Below, in pieces: positions 24,008 through 32,165 of a DNA stretch of 36,236 bases. Position numbers and translations under genes: made by a program. The stretch's first letter is position 1. Each line of letters starts with the position of its first letter. Origin of the DNA: Novosphingobium aquimarinum (GTDB lineage: Bacteria; Pseudomonadota; Alphaproteobacteria; Sphingomonadales; Sphingomonadaceae); contig NZ_WRPO01000032.1 of NCBI RefSeq assembly GCF_009746585.1, forward strand, positions 1 through 36,236. The letters are read 5' to 3'. The notes under the pieces are model-generated. The model was not told the origin of the DNA, made no database searches, and saw only the letters and a program-made list of their open reading frames with translations.

Positions 24008-24646
24008 ATGTCCAAAGAGTCCTCCCGTACGTGCGATCTGTATCTTATTTCCCCGCTCGAGGTGGGCGGCGGCTTTCCTGCACGGCTTGAGCGCGCGTGT
24101 GACGCGGGACCGGTCGCGGCGTTTCAGTTTCGCGTCAAGGATGTCGACCAGCACGAAGCCGCGCGGCTCGCCCAACCGCTGCAGGAAATCTGCGCGTCTC
24201 GGGACATCGCCTTCATCATCAACGATTCGATTTCCTTGGCGAAGCGCTTGGGCGCCGACGGCGTGCATCTCGGCCAGGACGACGGCAGCGTGGAGGAAGC
24301 GAGAAACGCGCTCGGACGTGATGCGCAGATCGGCGTGACCTGCCACGACAGCCGCCACCTGGCGATGGACGCCGGCGAAGCCGGTGCCGATTACGTCGCG
24401 TTCGGGGCATTCTTTCCCACCCAGACGAAGGTGGTCAAGCATCAGGCGCAGACGGACCTGCTGGAGTGGTGGCAAGCGGTGTTCGAGATTCCCTGCGTGG
24501 CGATCGGAGGCATCGAACCGGGCAATTGCGCGCCTCTGGTGAGCGCCGGCGCGGATTTTCTCGCGGTCTCGGGCGCGGTTTGGAACGGGGATGAGGCGCA
24601 GGCCGTGACGGCGTTCCACGAGGCCATCGCCAAGGCGCTCGGCTAG
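24008..24646 (+). CDS. thiE: Thiamine phosphate synthase
   Basis: ThiE joins HMP-PP and the thiazole phosphate to make thiamine monophosphate. The 212-residue protein keeps the family order QFRVKD, IINDSISLAKRLGADGVHLGQDD, IGVTCHDSRH, DYVAFGAFFPTQTK and CVAIGGIEPGN. Substitutions such as QFRVKD for the usual QLRxK are modest. The ATG at 24008 starts the recognisable part. Its stop overlaps the end of the convergent cofC gene by four bases. Confidence 0.92.
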   Translation: MSKESSRTCDLYLISPLEVGGGFPARLERACDAGPVAAFQFRVKDVDQHEAARLAQPLQEICASRDIAFIINDSISLAKRLGADGVHLGQDDGSVEEARNALGRDAQIGVTCHDSRHLAMDAGEAGADYVAFGAFFPTQTKVVKHQAQTDLLEWWQAVFEIPCVAIGGIEPGNCAPLVSAGADFLAVSGAVWNGDEAQAVTAFHEAIAKALG

Positions 24647-25230
24647 ACCGCCCCGCCAGCTAGATCGGCGGGATCGTCGATATCGTTCGCGAGGCCGTCG
24701 CCGAGGATCACGCGAGCGTCGTAACCGAGGCGCCTCGCTTCTTCGCGATGATGCGCGAAACTATTCGAACCGTACGCAAAGCGAAAATCCTCTCCTGCCG
24801 GGAGCGGCAGACTGAGCGCATTCGTCCCTGTGCCATGGCGATCTGGCGCGATCCCGATCGTGTCCGTGTCGAGTTGCGCCAACAGGTCGATGTTACCGGT
24901 GTCCAGCGATGGCAAGTCGCCGGCAATCACGAGCATTCTGGTCGCTCCACGCTGCGCTACGAGAGGAAGTGAGTGGCACAATGCGGCATTGAGCCCGACG
25001 CCCGCATCGGCGATCACGTCGAGCAGGGGATAGGCAGGAGAGCGCCGACCGACCGTCAGCACCGCATCGACCGTCCCGGCGGACAACGCCGTGGCGATCA
25101 CGTGCTCCAGCATGGCTTCGACGAGCCGCTCGCGGCTCGAGCGATCGAGCACCCCGGCGAGCCGCGACTTGGCATGGAGCAGGGGCTTTGCGGGAATTAG
25201 CGCAATGCAGGATCCGGCCTGCGCGTTCAC
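24643..25230 (-). CDS. cofC: 2-phospho-L-lactate (or related) guanylyltransferase CofC
   Basis: CofC activates a three-carbon phosphoacid with GTP as the first step towards the F420 side chain. The 195-residue protein has IALIPAKPLLHAKSRLAGVL (nucleotide-binding start), MLEHVIATAL, MLVIAGDLPSLD, IGIAPDRHGTGTNALSLP and FRFAYGSNSFAHHREEA, the conserved CofC/FbiD boxes. Family members differ in using 2-phospholactate, phosphoenolpyruvate or 3-phosphoglycerate; I cannot tell which from this sequence. The start overlaps the npdG stop by four bases, so the two form a coupled operon divergent from cofE-cofD-fbiC. Confidence 0.9.
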   Translation of the reverse strand: MNAQAGSCIALIPAKPLLHAKSRLAGVLDRSSRERLVEAMLEHVIATALSAGTVDAVLTVGRRSPAYPLLDVIADAGVGLNAALCHSLPLVAQRGATRMLVIAGDLPSLDTGNIDLLAQLDTDTIGIAPDRHGTGTNALSLPLPAGEDFRFAYGSNSFAHHREEARRLGYDARVILGDGLANDIDDPADLAGGAV

Positions 25231-25874
25231 GGAATGTCGGGCGCCTCGGTGAGTCGGGTGAAGCGAATGCCCGCGCCGTCGGCCTTGTAGGTCTTGTTCA
25301 TGTAGATAAGGATCGATGTCAGCGCTTCACCCGCGGCCGAATTCGCCAGCGCGCCGCCCGACAATCCACGAACGCCCATTTGCGGGCACAGTTCGAGCAC
25401 CGCCTTGCGAGCTTCGATGTCGTCGCTGAAGACGAGCACGTCGCATTCGATCGCATGGTCGCCGTCGAGATGGTGCGCCGACACGTTGTGAAAGCCCGTC
25501 ACCAGCCGCACATCCGGGCCAAGATGCTGGCGCGCCTGCACGGCCGAACATCCCTCCGCCGGAAGCTGCACCCGCATCACCTTGGGCGGAACCAGCGGCA
25601 CCGTGGTATCGACGACGATGGCGTCCCCTACCTTGTCCTTGATCGAACCCAGCGTATCGGCCTGCGAGGCATGAGGTACGGTAACGAATACGAAATCCTG
25701 CCCGCTGGCGGCATCCTCGTTCGCGGCATAGGCCGTCCCGAGTTCATCGGCGGCAAGCTTCGCCTTGTCGACCGAGCGCGAGCCTATCGTGACTGTGTGA
25801 CCCGCTTTCGCGAGCCTCCGTGCGATCCCCTTTCCGAGTGCGCCGGTTCCTCCGATCACTGCGATGGCCGCCAT
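25227..25874 (-). CDS. npdG: NADPH-dependent F420 reductase
   Basis: NpdG (Fno) moves hydride between NADP(H) and coenzyme F420. The 215-residue protein starts AIAVIGGTGALGKGIARRLA, the GGTGxLG Rossmann motif of this family. It continues with TVTIGSRSVDKAK, VFVTVPHASQ, VVDTTVPLVPP, VTGFHNVSAHHL and VLVFSDD. ATG 25874 gives the complete fold. It is the first gene of the npdG-cofC unit. Its presence implies that F420 is reduced in the cell at the expense of NADPH. Confidence 0.92.
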   Translation of the reverse strand: MAAIAVIGGTGALGKGIARRLAKAGHTVTIGSRSVDKAKLAADELGTAYAANEDAASGQDFVFVTVPHASQADTLGSIKDKVGDAIVVDTTVPLVPPKVMRVQLPAEGCSAVQARQHLGPDVRLVTGFHNVSAHHLDGDHAIECDVLVFSDDIEARKAVLELCPQMGVRGLSGGALANSAAGEALTSILIYMNKTYKADGAGIRFTRLTEAPDIP

Positions 25875-26004
25875 GCTGTCTCTCCGCTCCGTTTCGGGTT
25901 GCATCCCGTTAGGGATAGCCGATAGCCCTGCCGCGCCTTCGCGCAAATAGTTTGTGACGCTGATCGGGTCGGACGTTGATGATGAGAAGTTGGACACGTA
26001 CGCC

Positions 26005-26781
26005 ATGATGGACCCGGCGCAATTGCGCGCTTTCGCCCTTCCGGGCTTGCCGATGCTCGGACCGGAATGCGATCTTGCCGCCGAAATTTGCGAGGCCATG
26101 CATCGCTCGCGCGAAGCCTGGCAAGCAGGCGATATCTGCGTCGTGGCCCAGAAAGTCATCTCGAAGTGCGAAGGCCGGACGATCGCGCTGGATTCGGTCC
26201 AACCCGATGCCAGGGCGAGCGCCGAAGCAACGCGTCTCGGGCGCGATCCGCGCATGCTTGCGCTGATCGAACGGGAAAGCAGCGAAATTCTGCGCGCCAC
26301 TCGAGCAGCCGTCATCACGCGCCATCGCACCGGGCATGTGCTGGCCAATGCCGGGATCGACGCTTCGAATGTTGCGGGCAAAGGCGAGGTTCTGCTTTGG
26401 CCTCAGGATCCCGATGCCTCTGCCCGGACTCTACGTGCGGCGATTGCCTGCTCCAGCGGTGCGAGCCCAGCCGTGGTGATCGCCGACAGCATGGGGCGGG
26501 CCTGGCGCATCGGCACCGTGGGCACAGCGATCGGATGCGCCGGGCTGCAAGTGCTCGAAGATCGTCGGGGAACGGGCCGCGATCTGTACGGTCGGACGTT
26601 GCAGGCGACGATCATCGCGGTCGCGGATTCGATCGCGGCTCTGGCAGGCCTTGCCATGGGCGAGGGTGATGAGGGCACCCCGGTCGTCGTGGTGCGCGGC
26701 GCGGGCCGCTGGGTCACGCCGGAGGACGGACCCGGAGCGGCGAGCGGACTGCGCCCGATCGAGCAGGACCTGTTCCGATGA
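26005..26781 (+). CDS. cofE: Coenzyme F420-0:L-glutamate ligase
   Basis: CofE adds L-glutamates to F420-0 with GTP. The protein of about 258 residues has LRAFALPGLPMLGPECDLAAEI, VVAQKVISKCEGR, NAGIDASNVAG, VVIADSMGRAWRIGTVGTAIGCAGL and DLYGRTLQATIIAVADSIAALAGL, the conserved order of the family. It lacks the C-terminal nitroreductase-like domain of mycobacterial FbiB. ATG 26005 or 26008 gives the usual N-terminus; a GTG at 25954 is an upstream alternative. The 130-bp gap to npdG must hold both divergent promoters. Its end overlaps cofD by four bases. Confidence 0.92.
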   Translation: MMDPAQLRAFALPGLPMLGPECDLAAEICEAMHRSREAWQAGDICVVAQKVISKCEGRTIALDSVQPDARASAEATRLGRDPRMLALIERESSEILRATRAAVITRHRTGHVLANAGIDASNVAGKGEVLLWPQDPDASARTLRAAIACSSGASPAVVIADSMGRAWRIGTVGTAIGCAGLQVLEDRRGTGRDLYGRTLQATIIAVADSIAALAGLAMGEGDEGTPVVVVRGAGRWVTPEDGPGAASGLRPIEQDLFR

Positions 26782-27725
26782 GCCATGTCCTTGCATTATC
26801 CGGCGGAGTCGGCGGGGCCAAACTCGCGGCCGGCCTCGCGGCCGTGGTTCCGCCCGAAGATCTGACTATCGCGGTCAACACCGGGGACGACTTCGAGCAT
26901 CTGGGCCTCACGATCTGCCCCGATCTGGACTCGGTGACTTATGCCTTGGCTGGCCTCAACGATACCGAGCGGGGGTGGGGCGTGCGCGACGAAAGCTGGC
27001 AAGCCATGGCGATGCTGCGCGAACTCGATGCGCCCTCCTGGTTCAATCTCGGCGACCGTGATCTCGGGCTGCACCTCGCCCGCTCGTGGCGGCTGCGCGG
27101 CGGGGAGACCCTGTCGCAGGCGACCGCGGCACTGACCGGCGCGCTCGGGCTGGCAGCGAGGATCGTGCCGATGAGCGACGATCCGGTCCGCACCCAAGTG
27201 GAAACCGATGCGGGTTGGCTCGATTTCCAGACCTATTTCGTCGCCGAACAATGCCGTCCCCCGGTGCGCGCGATCCGCTTTGCGGGTGCGGAAATGGCAC
27301 GGCCATCGCCGATGCTGTCGACTGCGCTCTCACGTCCGGATCTCGCAGCCATCATTTTGTGCCCCTCGAATCCCTGGCTGAGCGTGGATCCGTTCCTGGC
27401 GATGCCCGAGTTGCGGGCGGCGCTGGAGGACCGCCCCGTGCCGCTGGTCGCCGTGTCGCCGCTGGTCGGCGGGGCAGCACTCAAGGGGCCGCTCGCAAAG
27501 CTGATGGCCGAGCTTGGGATTCCGGTGACGAATTTTTCGATCGCGGAGCATTACAACGGCTTGCTGGATCATATCGTGATCGATCAGACCGATGCCGACG
27601 ATGCCGAGGGGTTGCGTGCGGCAGGTCTTTGCGTCACCGTTGCGGGAACAGTCATGCGCGATGCCGAAGATCGGGAGCGGCTTGCGCGCGTAGCACTGTC
27701 GGCAGCCCGTATCGAAACAGGATAA
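26778..27725 (+). CDS. cofD: 2-phospho-L-lactate transferase CofD
   Basis: CofD transfers the phospho-lactyl (or phosphoenolpyruvyl) group from the CofC product to the deazaflavin Fo. The 315-residue protein has ALSGGVGGAKLAAGLA, VNTGDDFEHLGLTICPDLDSV, WFNLGDRDLGLHLARSWRL, VPMSDDPVRTQVET, FQTYFVAEQC, IILCPSNPWLSVDPFLAM and SPLVGGAALKGPL. This is the full conserved pattern. It is translationally coupled to cofE and is followed two bases later by fbiC. Confidence 0.95.
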   Translation: MSHVLALSGGVGGAKLAAGLAAVVPPEDLTIAVNTGDDFEHLGLTICPDLDSVTYALAGLNDTERGWGVRDESWQAMAMLRELDAPSWFNLGDRDLGLHLARSWRLRGGETLSQATAALTGALGLAARIVPMSDDPVRTQVETDAGWLDFQTYFVAEQCRPPVRAIRFAGAEMARPSPMLSTALSRPDLAAIILCPSNPWLSVDPFLAMPELRAALEDRPVPLVAVSPLVGGAALKGPLAKLMAELGIPVTNFSIAEHYNGLLDHIVIDQTDADDAEGLRAAGLCVTVAGTVMRDAEDRERLARVALSAARIETG

Positions 27726-27727
27726 GC

Positions 27728-30052
27728 ATGGCGCGCGACGATAGTGCACTGACGCAACGGCTTCTGAAGACACCGCTGGCAGACCTCCAGGCCGAGGCCC
27801 GCGCCATCCGCGAGCGACGTGGACCGGCGCGGATTACCTATTCGCCCAAGGTCTTCATTCCCCTTACGAGGCTGTGCACCGACGTGTGCCACTACTGCAC
27901 GTTCGCCACGACACCGTCGCAGCTCGAAGCGCCGTACCTGTCCGAGGACCAAGTTCTGGAAATCGCGAGGCAGGGCGTCGAAGCCGGTTGCAAGGAGGCG
28001 CTCTTTACGCTCGGCGATGCGCCCGAGCGCCGCTACGCCGCAGCGCGCGAGTGGCTTGCCGAGCGGGGTTTCGCCCGAACCATCGACTACGTCCGTCACT
28101 GCGCGGCACGGGTCGTCGAGGAAACCGGCCTCCTACCGCACATCAACGCCGGTATTCTCGACGAAGCGGAGTATCGGATGCTGCGTCCGGTCGCCGCTTC
28201 GGTCGGGTTGATGCTGGAAAGTACGTCGGAAAGGCTGCTCGAGAAGGGTGGGGCGCATCATGGCTCGCTCGACAAGGTGCCGGCGGTTCGTCTGGAGTCG
28301 CTCGCGGCAGCCGGTCGGGCGAGAGTGCCGACCACCAGCGGTATCTTGATCGGCATCGGCGAAACGCCCGAGGACCGGATCGAATCGCTGCTGGCGCTGC
28401 GCGAGCTGCACGAACGATACGATCACTTGCAGGAGGTGATCGTCCAGAACTTCCGTCCCAAGCCCGGCACCAAGATGTCGGCAGCCTCCGAAGCGAGCGC
28501 AGACGAGTTCCTGCGCGTGCTCGCCGCTGCCCGCATCGTCCTGCCCGATAGCGTTTCCGTGCAGGCTCCGCCCAATCTCAACGATGAGCGGCTGGCCGCA
28601 TTGATGGACTGCGGGATCGACGATTGGGGTGGAATCTCGCCGGTCACGCTCGACCACGTCAATCCCGAAGCGCCGTGGCCGGAAGTCGAGCGCCTTGCCG
28701 AAATTTGCGCCGACGCGGGGCTACCTTTGGTGCAGCGTCTGACCATCTATCCGCGCTACCATACCGGCGAGGATCGCTCATGGCTCGATGCCGCGATCCG
28801 TCCGGCGGTTCTCGAGTTATCCGATAGCGAAGGTCTGGCGCGCGATACCCGCTGGAGCCCCGGAATAACCGAGCCCGCGCCGGGACGCGTCGATGCACCG
28901 TTCGGTTCAGCCAATACCGGACCGAGATCCAAACGGATCACGCATATCCTCGATCGCGTGGCCTGTGGCGCGGTGCTTTCGGAAGTGGAGATCGTCTCTC
29001 TGTTTACTGCGCGCGGGGCGAATGCGCAGGCCGTGGTCGAAACGGCGAATGGCTTGCGCGCTGAATCATCCGGCGATGCGGTGACTTATGTGGTCAACCG
29101 CAACATCAACTACACCAACATCTGCACGCACGCCTGCTCGTTCTGTGCGTTTTCGAAGACGAGCAGTAAGGCCGGTTTCCGCGACAAGCCCTACGATCTC
29201 GATCTGTCCGAGATTGCCGCGCGCGCGCGCGAGGCGGTCGAGCGCGGCGCCACCGAGGTCTGCCTGCAAGGCGGCATCCATCCACGCTATACCGGCGATA
29301 CCTATCTTTCGATCTTGCGCGCGGTGAAGGCGGAATGCCCGGACTTGCACGTTCATGCGTTCTCGCCGCTCGAAGTGAGCCAGGGGGCACGCACGCTCGG
29401 GCTGCCGGTGATCGAGTATCTGCGCCGCCTGAAGGACGCGGGGCTTGGATCGTTGCCGGGGACCGCGGCGGAGATCCTGTGCGACGACATCCGCGCGCAG
29501 ATCTGCCCCGACAAGTTGACCACCGCCGAATGGCTTGGTGTGGTGGGAGACGCGCACCGGATCGGGCTGCCGACGACATCGACGATCATGTTCGGCCACC
29601 TTGAGCAACCCGTCCACTGGGCGCGGCATCTGCTCGCGCTGCGCCGCCAGCAGGACGAGACCGGCGGTTTCACCGAGTTCGTGCCACTACCGCTCGTGCA
29701 CATGGAAGCGCCGTTTTACCGCCGGGGGCAAAGCCGCAAGGGCCCCACGTGGCGCGAGGCCGTGATGATGCACGCGGTGGCACGCATCGCGCTTCACGGC
29801 AGCATAGATTCGATCCAGTGCTCGTGGGTCAAGCTCGGCGTCGAAGGCGCGGCGGTGATGCTCAATGCCGGCTGCAACGATCTCGGCGGCGTGTTGATGA
29901 ACGAAAGCATCAGCCGCGCGGCGGGCGCGAGCCACGGTCAAGAACTCAGCGTCGACGTGCTGCGCGAGGCTGCGCAAAGTGCGGGCCGACCGCTCCGCCA
30001 GCGCACGACGCTCTATGGCGAGGTCGCCGAGGTTGCACGCGAACCGGCCTGA
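27728..30052 (+). CDS. fbiC: Fused Fo synthase (CofG-CofH), radical SAM
   Basis: FbiC makes the deazaflavin Fo from tyrosine and the flavin pathway intermediate 5-amino-6-ribitylamino-uracil. The 774-residue protein has two radical SAM modules. The CofG-like half has C50-TDV-C54-HY-C57 and the CofH-like half has C466-THA-C470-SF-C473. Each half has its own iron-sulfur-binding CxxxCxxC and partial barrel. The fused form is known in actinobacteria and in some proteobacteria, while archaea use separate proteins. ATG 27728 follows cofD directly. It ends the cofE-cofD-fbiC operon and converges with the LuxR-type gene. Confidence 0.95.
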   Translation: MARDDSALTQRLLKTPLADLQAEARAIRERRGPARITYSPKVFIPLTRLCTDVCHYCTFATTPSQLEAPYLSEDQVLEIARQGVEAGCKEALFTLGDAPERRYAAAREWLAERGFARTIDYVRHCAARVVEETGLLPHINAGILDEAEYRMLRPVAASVGLMLESTSERLLEKGGAHHGSLDKVPAVRLESLAAAGRARVPTTSGILIGIGETPEDRIESLLALRELHERYDHLQEVIVQNFRPKPGTKMSAASEASADEFLRVLAAARIVLPDSVSVQAPPNLNDERLAALMDCGIDDWGGISPVTLDHVNPEAPWPEVERLAEICADAGLPLVQRLTIYPRYHTGEDRSWLDAAIRPAVLELSDSEGLARDTRWSPGITEPAPGRVDAPFGSANTGPRSKRITHILDRVACGAVLSEVEIVSLFTARGANAQAVVETANGLRAESSGDAVTYVVNRNINYTNICTHACSFCAFSKTSSKAGFRDKPYDLDLSEIAARAREAVERGATEVCLQGGIHPRYTGDTYLSILRAVKAECPDLHVHAFSPLEVSQGARTLGLPVIEYLRRLKDAGLGSLPGTAAEILCDDIRAQICPDKLTTAEWLGVVGDAHRIGLPTTSTIMFGHLEQPVHWARHLLALRRQQDETGGFTEFVPLPLVHMEAPFYRRGQSRKGPTWREAVMMHAVARIALHGSIDSIQCSWVKLGVEGAAVMLNAGCNDLGGVLMNESISRAAGASHGQELSVDVLREAAQSAGRPLRQRTTLYGEVAEVAREPA

Positions 30053-30085
30053 CTCGTCGCCCGCGTGGCAAGCATCGCGCGAGAC

Positions 30086-31180
30086 TTACGCTAACACCGC
30101 ACTGCTTTGCGCCACCAGACGGACCAGTTCTGACTGCCCACGTACGCCAAGTTTGCTGTAGAGCTTTTTCGAGTAATTGCGGGTCGTCTCGAGTGTCAGC
30201 CCCAGTCGCTCCGCCGCTTCCGCCATGGAAAATCCATCGTAGAGCGCGATAGCCAATTCGGCTTCGCGCCGGGGCAAGCCGAAAATATGCGCAAGCCCCG
30301 CCGCGCGCGTCGGGCTGGGGGCGCGTGGCAAACGCAGCAGCGCGATCACCGCCGGAGAGGGAATGATCCCCTCGGCGGGAGCGCCCGGCGGAAACAGCAG
30401 GGCTTCGATGCGCGGCGCGGCGGCTACGACTGCTGCGATCGGATCGGCATTGGGGGTCTCGTGAAAACGGTGCGCGGCCGCCAGGACTTCGGCTTCCGCC
30501 AAGCGGGACAGCGCTCCGGCGCGATCGCCCGGCTGCGGCGCGTAATTCAGCACCGCGAGCAGATTGTCGCGTGTTCTGTCCGGAAGTGCCAGGATCGTTC
30601 CGTCGCGATCGAATGCGATCCAACCCATCCCCGCTCTATCGTTGCCAGCCTCGCTAAGCGCTTCGGCTATCCTCGAACGGTCCTGAGTGGCCGCGTTGCG
30701 CAACACGGCCGCGACGTAGGGCACGAGCGAGGAGAGCAGCGCGCTGTCGGCTGCGCGAAGGGAGTTTTTGCTCGCGATCACCAGCCAGGCACTCAGGTCG
30801 GGATCCGCGAGGATGCGCACGGACCGTTCGTCGGTCACGCCAAGTCGCGCCATATGCCGCATGCGCTGCGCACGCCGCACCGGATCGGCGTCGTAGTATT
30901 CCTGCGAGGCATAAACGCGCCCGGGGCGTAGCAGGTCGTATTGCACGCGATCGAGTTCGTTGAGTTCGGCGAGACCGAGTTCGCGCGCGCGCTGCCGGAG
31001 ATCGGGGCCGACCCAGTAGCTCAGCGGTTCGCCGGCCCCCGCGCGGATAAAGAGCGCCGCATAAAGCGCGTCGCAGCGGCGCTGGACACGCGTCAGGAAT
31101 GTGGAGAATGGGTGTTCCTCCGTGCTTCCCGTGAGCAGCGGCAGCAAGAGATCCGTCTCGTCAGGTCCGGTAAGAGCCAT
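30086..31180 (-). CDS. LuxR-family transcriptional regulator
   Basis: A 364-residue protein whose last 65 residues form a LuxR/GerE helix-turn-helix: FGLPRREAELAIALYDGFSM, then AAERLGLTLETTRNYSKKLY and SKLGVRGQSELVRLV. The N-terminal 290 residues have no receiver domain or clear autoinducer-binding signature; they look like a GAF/PAS-like sensor without a named match. It is divergent from cysD. GGGAGGGCAATG places a strong ribosome-binding site right at ATG 31180. That site is one arm of the palindrome at 31184-31199, so self-regulation at DNA or RNA level is possible. A role in sulfur control is only suggested by position. Confidence 0.85.
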   Translation of the reverse strand: MALTGPDETDLLLPLLTGSTEEHPFSTFLTRVQRRCDALYAALFIRAGAGEPLSYWVGPDLRQRARELGLAELNELDRVQYDLLRPGRVYASQEYYDADPVRRAQRMRHMARLGVTDERSVRILADPDLSAWLVIASKNSLRAADSALLSSLVPYVAAVLRNAATQDRSRIAEALSEAGNDRAGMGWIAFDRDGTILALPDRTRDNLLAVLNYAPQPGDRAGALSRLAEAEVLAAAHRFHETPNADPIAAVVAAAPRIEALLFPPGAPAEGIIPSPAVIALLRLPRAPSPTRAAGLAHIFGLPRREAELAIALYDGFSMAEAAERLGLTLETTRNYSKKLYSKLGVRGQSELVRLVAQSSAVLA

Positions 31181-31183
31181 TGC

Positions 31184-31199
31184 CCTCCCATATGGGAGG
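31184..31199. promoter_or_regulatory. Perfect 16-bp palindrome between luxR-type gene and cysD
   Basis: CCTCCCATATGGGAGG is a perfect inverted repeat four bases upstream of the LuxR-type start codon and 55 bases upstream of cysD. On the minus strand its right half is the Shine-Dalgarno of the regulator gene. A TTGACA at 31204-31209 lies just beside it on the plus strand, but no -10 at a normal distance was found. It could be an operator for the regulator or a hairpin that covers its ribosome-binding site. Confidence 0.5.
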
Positions 31200-31253
31200 T
31201 TTCTTGACAGAACGCTATCCTATGTTGGCCTTACGCGACCGACGGAGTGGACC

Positions 31254-32165
31254 ATGAAGACCCTGACGCATCTTGAACGGCTCGAAGCGGAGTCGATCCA
31301 CATCATTCGCGAGGTCGTCGCCGAGGCGGAAAAGCCGGTGATGCTTTATTCCGTAGGCAAGGACAGCGCCGTAATGCTGCATCTGGCGCGCAAGGCGTTC
31401 TATCCCTCGCCGCCGCCGTTCCCGCTGCTCCACGTCGACACGACCTGGAAGTTCAAGGCGATGTACGAGCTGCGCAATCGCATGGCGACGGAATCGGGCA
31501 TGGAGCTTCTGGTCTACCAGAACCCCGAGGCGGCCGAGAAGGGGATCAACCCGTTCGAGCACGGCTCGCTTCACACCGATATGTGGAAGACGGAAGGCCT
31601 CAAGCAGGCGCTCGACAAGTACGGGTTCGATGCGGCTTTCGGTGGCGCGCGCCGCGATGAAGAGAAGAGCCGCGCCAAGGAGCGCATCTTCTCGTTCCGC
31701 ACCTCCTCGCATGGCTGGGATCCCAAGAACCAGCGGCCCGAATTGTGGAACCTCTACAACGCGCGTAAGGCCAAGGGGGAGTCGATCCGCGTCTTCCCGA
31801 TCTCGAACTGGACCGAGCTGGACGTCTGGCAGTACATCCACCTGAACGACATTCCGATCGTGCCGCTCTATTTCGCCGACAAGCGTCCGACTTTCGAATG
31901 GGAAGGCGGCCTGTTCATGGCGGACGACATGGACCGGATCGAGAAAATCCTCGGCTACCGCCCCGAGACCACCGAAAAGTCGATCCGCTTCCGCACGCTC
32001 GGCTGCTTTCCGCTGACCGGCGCGGTCGAGAGCGAGGCGGCGACGCTGCCCGACGTGATCCAGGAAACGCTGCTCACCACGACCAGCGAGCGCCAGGGTC
32101 GCGTGATCGACAAGGACGCCGGCGGTGCCGGCATGGAAGTTAAGAAGCAGCAGGGGTACTTCTGA
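31254..32165 (+). CDS. cysD: Sulfate adenylyltransferase subunit 2
   Basis: CysD with CysN makes adenylylsulfate from sulfate and ATP. The 303-residue protein has LERLEAESIHIIREVVAEAE, the PP-loop VMLYSVGKDSAVMLHLARKAF, LLHVDTTWKFKAMYELR, DAAFGGARRDEEKSRAKERIFSFR (seen in parts) and SNWTELDVWQYIH. It starts at ATG 31254 after ACGGAG. The stop and the next ATG share one base (TGATG). Confidence 0.96.
   Translation: MKTLTHLERLEAESIHIIREVVAEAEKPVMLYSVGKDSAVMLHLARKAFYPSPPPFPLLHVDTTWKFKAMYELRNRMATESGMELLVYQNPEAAEKGINPFEHGSLHTDMWKTEGLKQALDKYGFDAAFGGARRDEEKSRAKERIFSFRTSSHGWDPKNQRPELWNLYNARKAKGESIRVFPISNWTELDVWQYIHLNDIPIVPLYFADKRPTFEWEGGLFMADDMDRIEKILGYRPETTEKSIRFRTLGCFPLTGAVESEAATLPDVIQETLLTTTSERQGRVIDKDAGGAGMEVKKQQGYF

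Noticed and set aside
31204..31221. TTGACA followed by TATGTT as a cysD promoter
   Set aside because: The spacing is only 11 bases, far from the usual 16-18.
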